From Chloroflexota bacterium (lineage in GTDB: Bacteria; Chloroflexota; Anaerolineae; Anaerolineales; UBA11579): a stretch of DNA of 64,000 nt. The position numbers and the translations under genes are program-made. How positions within the stretch are numbered: position 1 is the stretch's first letter; each line of letters opens with the position of its first letter. This document shows, one piece after another, positions 54,118 to 63,391 of the stretch. The notes under the pieces are model-generated. The model was not told the origin of the DNA. It saw nothing but the letters and a program-made list of their open reading frames with translations, and made no database searches. The DNA is taken from the NCBI GenBank assembly GCA_013112575.1, contig JABFGG010000006.1, positions 1 through 64,000 of the forward strand, written 5' to 3'.

Positions 54118-54133
54118 CGACAAAAGTCATTGA
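54118..54133. promoter_or_regulatory. Predicted Crp/Fnr-type site 3
   Basis: CGACAAAAGTCATTGA, core GAC-AAAA-GTC, 63 nt upstream of the M50 protease ATG. It differs from site 2 at one base only. Confidence 0.62.
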
Positions 54134-54195
54134 GTATTGAGATGATATGTGCAGAATATTGATAAGACAAGTTGAATCCTTGTGGAGGTACAACG

Positions 54196-55326
54196 ATGAG
54201 TTGGTCAATTAGATTGTTTAAGGTCAAAGGGATCGATGTGCAGGTCCATTTGACGTTTTTGTTGATCCTTGTTTGGGCCGCATTCCGTTGGAGTGGAACT
54301 ACTGGAGCTGGCTGGACGGGAGCTTTGTTTGGAGTGGTTGCGACATTATTGCTTTTTGCCAGCGTCACACTCCACGAAATAGGGCATAGTCTGCTGGCCC
54401 TTAAATTTAATGTGCCTGTTAAGGACATCACACTGTTGCCGGTGGGCGGGTTAGCTCGTATCGAAAAAATGCCAGAGAAGCCCAGCGAAGAATTCCGTAT
54501 AGCCATTGCAGGCCCCCTGGTTAATTTCGCCATAGCCCTGAGCCTGATCGGATTAGGTGTGGTTTTAGATTTACGGGCCGTGATTTCCATAAGCGACCTA
54601 TATCAGGCTATGGGGCAGGTCAGCTGGTCAGGGATGTTAGCTTATCTAACAATGGCCAACGTGGCTTTGGGAATATTCAACTTAATTCCTGCGTATCCCA
54701 TGGATGGTGGGCGCGTATTACGAGCTCTCCTGGCTAGCTTGCTAGGATACGTCAATGCAACCCGGATCGCCGTCCGCATCGGCCAGGCCCTGGCCTTTGC
54801 TGTTGGCCTATGGGGCTTCATGAGTGGCAGCTACAGCTTGATCTTGATCGCGATCTTTGTTTGGATCGGGGCCGGCCAGGAGGGGCGGCAAGTGGAAGCC
54901 AAAGAAGTGCTGGACGATATGACCGTCAGGCAGGTGATGACCCTTTCGCCTCATACATTGCGCCCTCAGGACCGTCTTTCCAATGCCGTGGAACTCATCC
55001 TTTCTACCATGCAATCTGATTTTCCGGTCGTTGACCAGGATGGATTACGAGTGCTGGGCATGTTGACCGAGGAGGATCTGCTGAAAGGCTTGAAGTCATA
55101 TGGGGCCAGCTCACTAGTTTCCGATTCGATGCGTAATGTGTACTCTTCGGCGGGACCGGATGAACCTCTTTTTGGGGTTCAAGAACAAATGGGAGCGAAG
55201 CGAGTGAAGTCTTTTCCTATCCTCGATGGGGAAGATCAACTGCTTGGATTGCTAACAAGTCAGGATATTAACGAGGCCTATAAACTTTTTTCAACTTTCC
55301 CGAAACTGGCGCATGCCATTAGCTAA
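54196..55326 (+). CDS. Site-2-type M50 metalloprotease with CBS pair
   Basis: 376 residues from the ATG at 54196 (GGAGG 8 nt upstream). Membrane domain with the zinc motif LHEIGHSLLA (H60-E-I-G-H64) and the third ligand in NLIPAYPMDGGRVLRA (about 155-170), then two CBS motifs (about 245-370: VRQVMTLSPHTLRPQDRL and VSDSMRNVYSSAGPDEP). An intramembrane protease whose activity is probably gated by nucleotide binding to the CBS pair. It leads an operon with the DUF1858 and ftsH genes. Confidence 0.9.
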   Translation: MSWSIRLFKVKGIDVQVHLTFLLILVWAAFRWSGTTGAGWTGALFGVVATLLLFASVTLHEIGHSLLALKFNVPVKDITLLPVGGLARIEKMPEKPSEEFRIAIAGPLVNFAIALSLIGLGVVLDLRAVISISDLYQAMGQVSWSGMLAYLTMANVALGIFNLIPAYPMDGGRVLRALLASLLGYVNATRIAVRIGQALAFAVGLWGFMSGSYSLILIAIFVWIGAGQEGRQVEAKEVLDDMTVRQVMTLSPHTLRPQDRLSNAVELILSTMQSDFPVVDQDGLRVLGMLTEEDLLKGLKSYGASSLVSDSMRNVYSSAGPDEPLFGVQEQMGAKRVKSFPILDGEDQLLGLLTSQDINEAYKLFSTFPKLAHAIS

Positions 55327-55343
55327 TCATTGGAGACTTTATT

Positions 55344-55640
55344 ATGACCAAAGCGGTGAAGACGAAGATTACTAAAGACACGCGAGTTGCCGATATCTTG
55401 ATGAGATACGGTGATATTGCTGATGTGATGGAGCTTTTTGGAGTGAAACGGGTAGGACGCTATTCACTACGTATGCTGGTAGCTAGAGCCCTCACAGTAG
55501 AGTGGGCTGCACGTGTTCACCGCGTACCTCTAGATGAGTTTATTGCCATTCTAAATGAGGCTATAGAGAAACAAATAAATGAGAATGAAATAGATTCTCT
55601 TTTTGATCAGGAGAATAAAAGATTGGAGAATACAAAATGA
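55344..55640 (+). CDS. DUF1858-domain protein
   Basis: 98 residues. [26 protein letters not shown] is the DUF1858 pattern (family: ITxDMTVxEVLxxYPxxxxVFxxxG); the following helix [36 protein letters not shown] is typical. These are found beside redox and hybrid-cluster genes; role unclear. The stop overlaps the ftsH start by 4 nt (ATGA). Confidence 0.78.
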   Translation: MTKAVKTKITKDTRVADILMRYGDIADVMELFGVKRVGRYSLRMLVARALTVEWAARVHRVPLDEFIAILNEAIEKQINENEIDSLFDQENKRLENTK

Positions 55641-57505
55641 ATGACAAACAAACTGGTAAACGAAGGAAATTTTCGGTCTGGTATATCTTGATCGGAATAC
55701 TTGGCCTATCTCTTTTGATGCAGATCGTGATCGGACCCTTGCTGAACAAACGGGTGGAGATTTCCTATAGTGAATTTAAGCAGGTTCTGCGTGCGGGCGA
55801 GCTAACTGCTGTCACCATCAGTGAAGACCTGATTCTTGGAGAGTTTACTGATGAGACGATGTTTGAAACGGTACGGGTGGAAGATCCGGATTTGATTAAT
55901 GAGTTGGAAACCCAGGAGATAGCGATCACAGGAATGGTACAGAATAATGATGGCATAAGCTCCATCCTGGGTTGGATTCTCCCGCTGGTGATAATGTTCG
56001 CTTTCTGGTACTGGATGATGGGGCGCGCAAAAAAGAGTGGCGGCCTGGGGGGAGGGCTGTTCAATTTCGGGAAGACGAAGGCGCGAGTCGTGCAAGGCGA
56101 ACAGAGTGGGGTAACCTTTAAAGATGTAGGGGGAGCTGACCAAGCTGTTGTGGAACTCAAAGAAGTTACTCAATTTCTCCAGAATCCCACACAGTTCCAA
56201 CGGCTTGGCGGCAAGATGCCAAAGGGCGTGATACTGGTGGGGCCTCCGGGAACAGGAAAAACATTGTTAGCCCGAGCAAGTGCAGGGGAGGCGGGCGTGC
56301 CTTTTTATTCGCTTAGCGGCTCAGAGTTTGTGGAGATGTATGTTGGCGTTGGCGCCTCACGCGTGCGAGATCTATTTGATCAGGCGAAAAAGAGTGCTCC
56401 CAGCATTATATTCATCGATGAATTGGATGCTATCGGTGGGCGGCGAGGGGGCACTGGTACGTATACATCCCATGAAGAGCGTGAACAAACACTTAACCAG
56501 CTCCTGGCGGAGATGGATGGGTTTGAATCGACTCCGGGCGTGATCGTATTAGCAGCGACGAACCGCCCCGAAGTGCTTGACCCCGCGCTGTTGCGTCCTG
56601 GACGCTTTGATCGACAGATTACGGTTGACTTACCTGATCTTGTCGGCCGACGGCAGATCTTGTCGATTCATTCTAGAGATGTGCAATTGGCAGCGGATGT
56701 GGACATTGAGACTGTAGCTCGCATTACACCAGGATTTTCTGGTGCAGATCTTGAGAATGTTGTCAATCAGGCAGCATTGCTTGCCGCTCGCAGGGATAAG
56801 GTCGCAGTAGAGATCGAGGACTTCGATGATGCTATTGAGCGCGTGGTTGCGGGCTCCGAACGGCGCACTCTGGCAATGAATGAAATCGAGAAGCGCATGG
56901 TGGCCGTCCACGAAAGTGGTCATGCTCTTGTTGCCAGCCTGCTGCCAGGTGCAGACCCCGTTCACAAGGTGTCCATCGTGCCGCGGGGCAGAGCTTTAGG
57001 ATATACCCTGCAGCGCCCTGTCGAAGACCGCTATCTCCTGGGGGAGGATGAGCTGCATTTACGCTTAGCCGTGCTCCTCGGCGGTCGGGTTGCCGAAGCG
57101 CTGGTCTTTGGCGAAATTTCAACAGGGGCAGCTGACGACCTTGCCCAGGCAACCGATCTGGCGAGGCGTATGGTGACGGAATATGGGATGAGTCCAGAGT
57201 TGGGACCAGTGCGCCTGGCAGCTGATCCCGGTGCATTTTATCTCGGCCAGTTGCAAGGGCTGGACGCAAGAGTAAGCCCCCAAACTGCAGCTCTCGTAGA
57301 TGCGGAGACTCAGCGGATCATAGAAAAAGCAGTCACTAAAACCTGGCAGCTGCTAGACGCCTACCGACCTGCCCTGGATCAGATGGCGGAGCAGCTTTGT
57401 GAACAAGAAACTTTAGATGCCACGGAGGTGGATAGTATATTGGAGGCATTTATGCCATGGGACGAAATTAATGAGGGGAATTCAAGAGTGGCTAACATGG
57501 CGTAA
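55637..57505 (+). CDS. ftsH: ATP-dependent zinc metalloprotease FtsH
   Basis: 622 residues. Two N-terminal membrane helices (about 11-33 and 110-127) flank a small extracytoplasmic domain. AAA+ domain: Walker A GPPGTGKT (about 202-209), Walker [12 protein letters not shown], second region of homology [21 protein letters not shown] (landmarks only). Protease: HESGH (about 424-428). It degrades misfolded membrane and cytosolic proteins. Here it is coupled to the DUF1858 and M50-CBS genes, an unusual operon that suggests a dedicated membrane quality-control role under the nearby Crp/Fnr regulator. Confidence 0.95.
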   Translation: MNDKQTGKRRKFSVWYILIGILGLSLLMQIVIGPLLNKRVEISYSEFKQVLRAGELTAVTISEDLILGEFTDETMFETVRVEDPDLINELETQEIAITGMVQNNDGISSILGWILPLVIMFAFWYWMMGRAKKSGGLGGGLFNFGKTKARVVQGEQSGVTFKDVGGADQAVVELKEVTQFLQNPTQFQRLGGKMPKGVILVGPPGTGKTLLARASAGEAGVPFYSLSGSEFVEMYVGVGASRVRDLFDQAKKSAPSIIFIDELDAIGGRRGGTGTYTSHEEREQTLNQLLAEMDGFESTPGVIVLAATNRPEVLDPALLRPGRFDRQITVDLPDLVGRRQILSIHSRDVQLAADVDIETVARITPGFSGADLENVVNQAALLAARRDKVAVEIEDFDDAIERVVAGSERRTLAMNEIEKRMVAVHESGHALVASLLPGADPVHKVSIVPRGRALGYTLQRPVEDRYLLGEDELHLRLAVLLGGRVAEALVFGEISTGAADDLAQATDLARRMVTEYGMSPELGPVRLAADPGAFYLGQLQGLDARVSPQTAALVDAETQRIIEKAVTKTWQLLDAYRPALDQMAEQLCEQETLDATEVDSILEAFMPWDEINEGNSRVANMA

Positions 57506-57606
57506 ACTGAATGGCAGGGCTCCAGCGTTCACCATCACCATGATTAGAATGATTGTACGCTGGAGCCTGGTAGTCATTTGGAATTACTTACCTCGCATAG
57601 TTAGTA

Positions 57607-58824
57607 ATGTTTGAACTAGAAATCGGTTTAGAATTATTGCTGGTTGCGCTGGGGGTGGCACTTGTCACCAAATATACACGGCGACCATATACGATTGCAC
57701 TGGTGATCTGGGGTTTGATCCTGGGTTTTTTGCATCTGATGGACCCAATTCAACTCAGCAAGGAACTGGTGTTGTCAATTTTTCTGCCCCCGCTCCTCTT
57801 TGAAGGTGCACTTCATATCAAATCCTCCATTTTGAAGCGTCGTGCTGGCTTGGTCCTAGGCCTGGCACTGATTGGCACGCTACTGACTGCCCTCATCGTT
57901 GGTTACGGTGCGCATATTCTATTGGGCATCGATCTGCTTATTGCAGTATTGCTGGGGGTGATCATTGCCCCGACTGATCCGGTGAGTGTGCTTGCGACTT
58001 TTCGTAAGGTGAGTGTAGACGAAGATCTTGCGCACATTGTTGAAAGCGAGTCGCTCTTCAATGATGGCATCGCTGTAGTTTTGTATGTCATTTTGTTAAA
58101 CCTTATAGGGGGGACAGAAATGAATGTTGCTCAAGGTATAGGTGATTTTGTCCTGGTTGTTGGGGGCGGAGCACTTTTGGGCCTTACAGTTGGAATTCTC
58201 GCTACCTGGCTCTTGCAGCGGGTAGACGACCATTTAATCTCAGTTCTATTCACAGTGGTGTTGGTTTATGGTGTAAATCTACTGGCCGAACACCTGCATT
58301 TATCCGGTGTGATCGCAGTGGCTATTGCTGGCCTTACTGTTGGCAATCAGGCGCTAACACGCGCATCCACGGATACACAGAAGAGCATCACGTTATTCTG
58401 GGAAATTGTGGCCTTCCTGGTCAATTCGATCGTGTTCTTATTGATTGGTTTTGCACTAGAAATAAAGCTGCTTTTGGCTGACTTTCTGCCGATTGTGGCT
58501 ATCTACGCAACACTAATGTTGGCCCGGGCGATTGCCGTATACTCAATAGGAGCATTTTTTCGTTGGCGGCGGGGCAAACAAACAGAGCTGTCTGGTCGCT
58601 CTAGTTTATCCTGGCGCTGGTTACACATCATCTTTTGGGGAGGATTGCGCGGCGCGATTCCCATGGCGCTTGCTCTTGGCTTACCGATAACATTAGATGG
58701 CAGGGAAAGGTTGCTGACACTTGTTTTTGGGGTCGTTCTCATATCACTGATCGGGCAGGGCTTGACCTTGCCACTATTGATCCGGCGTTTAGGATTGGTA
58801 CAAAATCAGCGGAAAACAACCTAA
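57607..58824 (+). CDS. CPA1-family Na+/H+ antiporter
   Basis: 405 residues, about 12 membrane helices. Family motifs: LPPLLFEGALHIK, IIAPTDPVSVLATFRKV (ion-binding Asp in PTDP), VESESLFNDGIAVVLY (the FNDG core) and FWGGLRGAIPMALAL near the C-terminus. It exchanges Na+ (or K+) for H+ across the cytoplasmic membrane. It follows ftsH by 101 nt. Confidence 0.92.
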   Translation: MFELEIGLELLLVALGVALVTKYTRRPYTIALVIWGLILGFLHLMDPIQLSKELVLSIFLPPLLFEGALHIKSSILKRRAGLVLGLALIGTLLTALIVGYGAHILLGIDLLIAVLLGVIIAPTDPVSVLATFRKVSVDEDLAHIVESESLFNDGIAVVLYVILLNLIGGTEMNVAQGIGDFVLVVGGGALLGLTVGILATWLLQRVDDHLISVLFTVVLVYGVNLLAEHLHLSGVIAVAIAGLTVGNQALTRASTDTQKSITLFWEIVAFLVNSIVFLLIGFALEIKLLLADFLPIVAIYATLMLARAIAVYSIGAFFRWRRGKQTELSGRSSLSWRWLHIIFWGGLRGAIPMALALGLPITLDGRERLLTLVFGVVLISLIGQGLTLPLLIRRLGLVQNQRKTT

Positions 58825-58874
58825 GTCAGGGAAGACTAACTATAATGGAAAAAGTAGTCTTCTAGAAATAAATA

Positions 58875-58902
58875 ATCGGCTGGACAATATTATCCAGCCG
58901 AT
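58875..58902. terminator. Hairpin terminator between convergent genes
   Basis: ATCGGCTGGA (58875-58884) and TCCAGCCGAT (58893-58902) form a perfect 10-bp stem with an 8-nt loop, between the antiporter (plus) and the small exported protein (minus). No long T run. Confidence 0.65.
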
Positions 58903-58925
58903 CCATCCAGTCTTGAAATTTCGGA

Positions 58926-59447
58926 TTAGCGATTACTGTTACCTTGTGGGCCATGCGGTCCAGTCCCTAGCGGGACGCCATCCTGCAGGCATTCCCCGTT
59001 ACCCTGCCCAGCCCCATTTGCTGACCCTTGGAATGGCCCTTGCGAAGAATTCATTCCCATGTTGGCCATGCGTTCGGCCTGATCGGCGCTGATTAGACCC
59101 TGCTCGACCGCCTGTGCCAGAGCGGTCTGATGGGCCGCATACATCAGATCGAATATTTCATCGGTTTCAAAGCCAAGATCCAATGCCATTTGCGAAAAAG
59201 TTTCGCCGGCATCGCGCCTTACTTCAAATTCTTCAAGGGATATCCCCAGAGCAGTCGCGAGATTGGCCTCGATCAGTTTATGGAGCGGCCCCTCAGCCCC
59301 AGCTAATCCTTGACCAAACGACCCTCCCTGTGGCCCCCTTCCACCGGGTGCAAAAGGGGTAGCACCCTGGGCAAGAGCTGGAGTACTTGCCGTGAACGCT
59401 AAAAGCATGACAGCAATTACAGCGAAAAACTTAGTGAACATTTTCAT
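58926..59447 (-). CDS. Small exported protein, Gly/Gln-rich tail
   Basis: 173 residues from the ATG at 59447 (GAGAGG 7 nt upstream); the frame extends further upstream without a better start. Signal peptide ends STPALAQ. The middle holds helices with EANLATALGISLEEFEVRRDAGETFSQMALDLGF (residue landmarks about 60-93), like the short repeated helical motifs seen in other secreted Chloroflexota and Firmicutes proteins. The tail is low complexity (SSQGPFQGSANGAGQGNG). Function unknown. Confidence 0.7.
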   Translation of the reverse strand: MKMFTKFFAVIAVMLLAFTASTPALAQGATPFAPGGRGPQGGSFGQGLAGAEGPLHKLIEANLATALGISLEEFEVRRDAGETFSQMALDLGFETDEIFDLMYAAHQTALAQAVEQGLISADQAERMANMGMNSSQGPFQGSANGAGQGNGECLQDGVPLGTGPHGPQGNSNR

Positions 59448-59783
59448 GATTTGACCTCTCAAATATGTCCACTTCCTTCCTTCTATACATCCAGAATAGG
59501 GTGGGGTTATGAAGAAGATGTGAAGAGGAGATGAAGAGAGTATGTGCTTTTCTAAGGCCACGCTGGGTTTCTGGAATGCCATTCAAGGGTCTAGGGATTT
59601 GCCCCCAGCTATAATTTCGTACCATGTGGGGTAGTTGTGGAGGTTCTTGGGATTATCCGCCTCCCCGGAATTTCTGTGTACCAAACAAGGCGAAGATCTC
59701 CAAGTCGGCAACAAGTTCTAATTGAATTATCCTGCTGGAAATTCTTTTGTTTTTCTCCCGGCACAAATGGACATAACAGAGGC

Positions 59784-60473
59784 TTAGCCTTCGTTAGCAA
59801 GCTTTGCCAACGACTTGCGATCATGTAGAGCAATGCTGGCCCTCGTGATCTCGAGTATGCCATTTTCCTGGAATTGATACATCAGACGGCACACAACCTC
59901 AGGAGTTGAATTCACCATGGCCGCGATCTGATCCAGTGTTAAATCGCGCTCAACGGGAGATTGTGCTTCTTCCCCAAAGCGCGTTAACAGGAGCTGGGCA
60001 AGCCGGCTTGTCAGAGGTTGAAACGCCAGACCATAAATTACTTCTCGCGCCTGGCGCATGATACCGACCAATTTTCTGGTTATTGCCCACATTGCTTTTG
60101 GATTTTCGTACAGTATGGGAAGAAGTACCTCTTCGGGCCACACGAAAACTTCAGTATGATCGATAGCCTGCAAAGATGCAGGCATGGGATTGTTATCAAA
60201 TAGAGAGTGTCCCCAAAAATCTTCACTTTCGCGAATTGTGAATAGAACCTGTTCTCTTCCAGTAATTGATAACATGGCCCAACTCAATTCACCGCGTAAA
60301 ACAAAGAGTGCGTTAGGCCAAACATCCCCTTGATGGCAGATAAACTCCCCTTTCTTTAGGGATTTCTGAAAGCTTTTGTCAGTTAAAGACTCCAAATCCT
60401 TGCGACTGACTTGGTTAAAAACCTCCAATTTGCCAAGGGCATGCTGGACGTCTACTTGATTTGTTCGTTTCAT
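59784..60473 (-). CDS. Crp/Fnr-family transcription regulator
   Basis: 229 residues: effector domain GEFICHQGDVWPNALFVLRGELSWAM, SEDFWGHSLF, and winged helix LTLDQIAAMVNSTPEVVCRLMYQFQENGILE (recognition helix T-P-E-V-V-C-R-L). It is divergently oriented from the membrane protein gene at 60612 and is the natural candidate to control it. The 138-nt region between them is AT-rich, with GTGAAAATGTGCACAAA as a possible Crp-like half-site pair. Confidence 0.85.
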   Translation of the reverse strand: MKRTNQVDVQHALGKLEVFNQVSRKDLESLTDKSFQKSLKKGEFICHQGDVWPNALFVLRGELSWAMLSITGREQVLFTIRESEDFWGHSLFDNNPMPASLQAIDHTEVFVWPEEVLLPILYENPKAMWAITRKLVGIMRQAREVIYGLAFQPLTSRLAQLLLTRFGEEAQSPVERDLTLDQIAAMVNSTPEVVCRLMYQFQENGILEITRASIALHDRKSLAKLANEG

Positions 60474-60611
60474 AAGCTGTTCTGATATTAGTGGAACTTA
60501 ACCCAGGTTAAATTCATGGGCGGGCTTTTCAACTACAATTATTGTGAAAATGTGCACAAAATAATTGCGCAGACTATTTTATTCAATTATATCTAATTGA
60601 GGAGATGAATC

Positions 60612-61535
60612 ATGCTGCATCCATCAAAACAAGTTCGTTTATGGATCACCGTCCTGGTTATCCTGGCTGCAATTTTCATGATCGCCGTGCAGCCTTTTAT
60701 GATCAACGAGGTCATTAACCCTATTGTAGAAGGGCAATTGGCTCGTATGGAAAAATTCGCAGCCGAGGACACACCCGAAGCAAATGTAAAAGTTGGGCTC
60801 CTGGGCCTGACACCGTGGCTGGTTAGTTTCTTCTTCCCATTTTGGACCGCGCTCTCGTTTGTCGGTGGTTTTGTGTTGCTGGCTATTGCGCGCCCGCTTT
60901 ATCAGGGTGAACGCTGGGCCAGAGCAACTGCCTTGTTGGCGCTTGCTATGCCTGCAATGGGAGGCGCTTACATGATCGTCCCGTGGATGAATTTTGTGGG
61001 TAGTGTTCAGGGAGGTTTCCCCCCCGCAGTTTTGATCATGATGGTAGGGCTGGTGCCATATTTTGCCGTATTGCTGGCAGAAAAATCAGCTCTTCTGGCG
61101 AAGGTAGCGAACTTTTTCGTCTTTTTGATGCTGGGTGTTTGCGCAGCGGAGAATTTTGCTAACGGACATGCAGCTTTCCGCGTGCTCTACGGCCATCCTG
61201 CACGGCCAATCATTCCAGAGAGTATTGCCGTGCTGTGGTTGTCCTGGCCAGTGCTGTGGATCACCAGCCTTTTCTTTATCATCGCGATATACCAATTGGG
61301 TAAAGAGCACTTCTCCGGCTACTACCTGGCCCTAATTGCAGGCGCGGCAACAGTTGTGGCTAGTTACGCAACGCATACTGTGCGCAATGCAACCAATGAC
61401 TACCTTTATGGCGCGTTAATGGGTTTAAGCGTGGTTGTTTTGCTCTTGATCCCTTATGTAAAACGAGCCATTTTTTCGGAGCTGCCAGAGGAAATTGAGC
61501 CTCAAGTGGTCTCCCAACCTGCAGCAGCAGATTGA
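60612..61535 (+). CDS. Polytopic membrane protein of unknown function
   Basis: 307 residues, eight membrane helices, start ATG 60612 with GAGG 8 nt upstream. A soluble loop of about 25 residues follows the first helix (NPIVEGQLARMEKFAAED). Family not recognised. It is the first gene of a respiratory-looking stretch with the 511-residue His-rich protein downstream, and is probably regulated by the divergent Crp/Fnr gene. Confidence 0.65.
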   Translation: MLHPSKQVRLWITVLVILAAIFMIAVQPFMINEVINPIVEGQLARMEKFAAEDTPEANVKVGLLGLTPWLVSFFFPFWTALSFVGGFVLLAIARPLYQGERWARATALLALAMPAMGGAYMIVPWMNFVGSVQGGFPPAVLIMMVGLVPYFAVLLAEKSALLAKVANFFVFLMLGVCAAENFANGHAAFRVLYGHPARPIIPESIAVLWLSWPVLWITSLFFIIAIYQLGKEHFSGYYLALIAGAATVVASYATHTVRNATNDYLYGALMGLSVVVLLLIPYVKRAIFSELPEEIEPQVVSQPAAAD

Positions 61536-61660
61536 GAATTGCCAATATTGCTTGTTGTGAAGCTACATCAAGGGAACAGCGAGTAGCGAAAGCGAATGTT
61601 TAACAGCTGGTTCTACATAAGTCTAAGATTTAAATAGTCCGGCCAGCCTCCTCTCACCTA

Positions 61661-61684
61661 GGGAGCCAGCATCTGCTGGCTCCC
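61661..61684 (+). terminator. Hairpin terminator
   Basis: GGGAGCCAGCA (61661-61671) and TGCTGGCTCCC (61674-61684) form a strong stem (effective loop about 4 nt), then a short T-rich gctatttct. It follows the gene ending at 61535. The rest of the 320-nt gap 61536-61855 holds an AT-rich leader for the next gene with no clear site. Confidence 0.75.
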
Positions 61685-61855
61685 GCTATTTCTGAAGCAT
61701 TTGCAGGGGCAAAAGCTAAACAATCAAAATCCCTCTCTGACCTGATTGAAGATTCCGTTCAACTTAACATTTAATAAAGACAATTTTGACACGAGCTGTT
61801 AAATTTGTGAAAAAGATTACGAACGAAAGTATTTCTCTTTCTTTGGAGTGTCTCT

Positions 61856-63391
61856 ATGCAATTGATCAAAGACCGCTTTGATTACCTCTTCCGTTCCACC
61901 AAAGGATTGACCCTGGTGGCTATCGCCATGGTCGCATTGGTTACTGCGATTTGGGGGACCCTTTCAGGTCCGATGGTTGAATGGGGAGTCAGAGATATTA
62001 CTGTAAATCTCCTTGGTCTAGACCTGGTGCAGGCAGAGCGTGAAGGGCGCATCATCATGCTCTACCACACCATTGCCATGACCATCATTGCCATAGAGGT
62101 CTACTTTATGACAGATATGCTGCCAATGAAACGGCATGAGCAGGTCACGATCAATGCCACCATTACAGTGGGTTATCTAACCGCGTTGATCTTTGGAATG
62201 CTATTTGGATATTTCGGGCACAATTTTGTTTTCCACGGGTTATTCATCCTGGGGCAGTCATTGGTTTTTTTCTCCGGGATTCTACTGGCAGCGGCTCTCT
62301 GGCCCTGGAAAAAGGAATACCTTTTGGAAGCGGATTCCCCTTACGCGCATACGAAAAAGGGCGTGGACCTGGAACGATTGGCCTTCTTTGTAATGGTTAT
62401 CGCCACGCTACTCTCCGCCACCTTCGGTGCAGTCACTGGTTCTTACTGGGGCAACGGCCATGAAACCTTTCTGGGAGAGGACCTGATCCGCGCCCCGCAC
62501 AAGACCGCACTGCAAAAAGCCATCATCGGCCACCTCCATATCATGCTTACATTGGTTGCTGTGGCGCTTACGCTGATCGTTGGGCGCTGGATGAAGTTCA
62601 AGGGTCTTCTTCATCGCATAGCCATGCCACTGATGATCGTGGGTACGATCATCATTACCGCAGGCGCATTATCTGTCGTGTGGTTGCCCTGGGCACATAC
62701 GACCATTTACGTTGGCTCTGTCTTTGTCATGTTTGCGGCGTTACTTTTTGTGATCTTCTCCTGGGATAAGTTGATCAAAGAGGGGACGGCACATATCGAG
62801 AAGCCTGGCTTTTTCCAGAAAATGGGCGCATTGCTACGCGATCCCCTAAAGTTTGGCCCGGGTTGGCAAATGGTATTCATGAACTTTACCGTCAGTGGTG
62901 TAGGCATCTTCATGGCGGTCAAATTAGATGAGATCTTCCGGGTTTGGCCACACCGCGAAGAACGAATTACGCTCACTGGTCATTGGCACATTTTAGCCTC
63001 ATTGATCGCTACGATTATCCTGTTTTATTTCGCGGACCTTATGGGCCTCAAAGGAAAAGCCCGCAAATGGTTTGGCTGGCTTGTGATCATCATGTCCGAT
63101 CTGGCTTTTGCTTCTGCCACGATCTTTTCCATGAAACGTTTATTCGTGGCCGAAAGTGAACAGCAAGCGCTCGTTAATACACTTATGCTGCTAATGGATG
63201 TTGGTTTGGCCCTGGTATTGATCGCCCTGGCGATCTTTATGGGCTGGCGTTTGTACGATTTGTTCAGGAAAGATGGCCGTTGGTCAAAAGAGTTGGCCGC
63301 AGAAAAGAAAACAAGTGCACAAAGTCAAATCGAAGAACAACAACAAAGATTAAAAGAACTCCAGGCAACCCTTGAGGAGACATCACAATGA
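61856..63391 (+). CDS. Large His-rich polytopic membrane protein, possible haem protein
   Basis: 511 residues, about 12-13 membrane helices and a C-terminal coiled-coil tail (SQIEEQQQRLKELQATL). Histidines sit in membrane helices in pairs that could ligate haem: MLYHTIAMTIIAIEVYFM (about 62), IGHLHIMLTLVAVALTL (about 224) and LTGHWHILASLIATI (about 375). This recalls haem-copper oxidase or NnrS-like folds without a clear subunit-I signature. I do not recognise a named family. It is coupled by ATGA overlap to the following sulphatase-modifying-factor-like lipoprotein gene, so the two should act together outside the membrane. Confidence 0.7.
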   Translation: MQLIKDRFDYLFRSTKGLTLVAIAMVALVTAIWGTLSGPMVEWGVRDITVNLLGLDLVQAEREGRIIMLYHTIAMTIIAIEVYFMTDMLPMKRHEQVTINATITVGYLTALIFGMLFGYFGHNFVFHGLFILGQSLVFFSGILLAAALWPWKKEYLLEADSPYAHTKKGVDLERLAFFVMVIATLLSATFGAVTGSYWGNGHETFLGEDLIRAPHKTALQKAIIGHLHIMLTLVAVALTLIVGRWMKFKGLLHRIAMPLMIVGTIIITAGALSVVWLPWAHTTIYVGSVFVMFAALLFVIFSWDKLIKEGTAHIEKPGFFQKMGALLRDPLKFGPGWQMVFMNFTVSGVGIFMAVKLDEIFRVWPHREERITLTGHWHILASLIATIILFYFADLMGLKGKARKWFGWLVIIMSDLAFASATIFSMKRLFVAESEQQALVNTLMLLMDVGLALVLIALAIFMGWRLYDLFRKDGRWSKELAAEKKTSAQSQIEEQQQRLKELQATLEETSQ

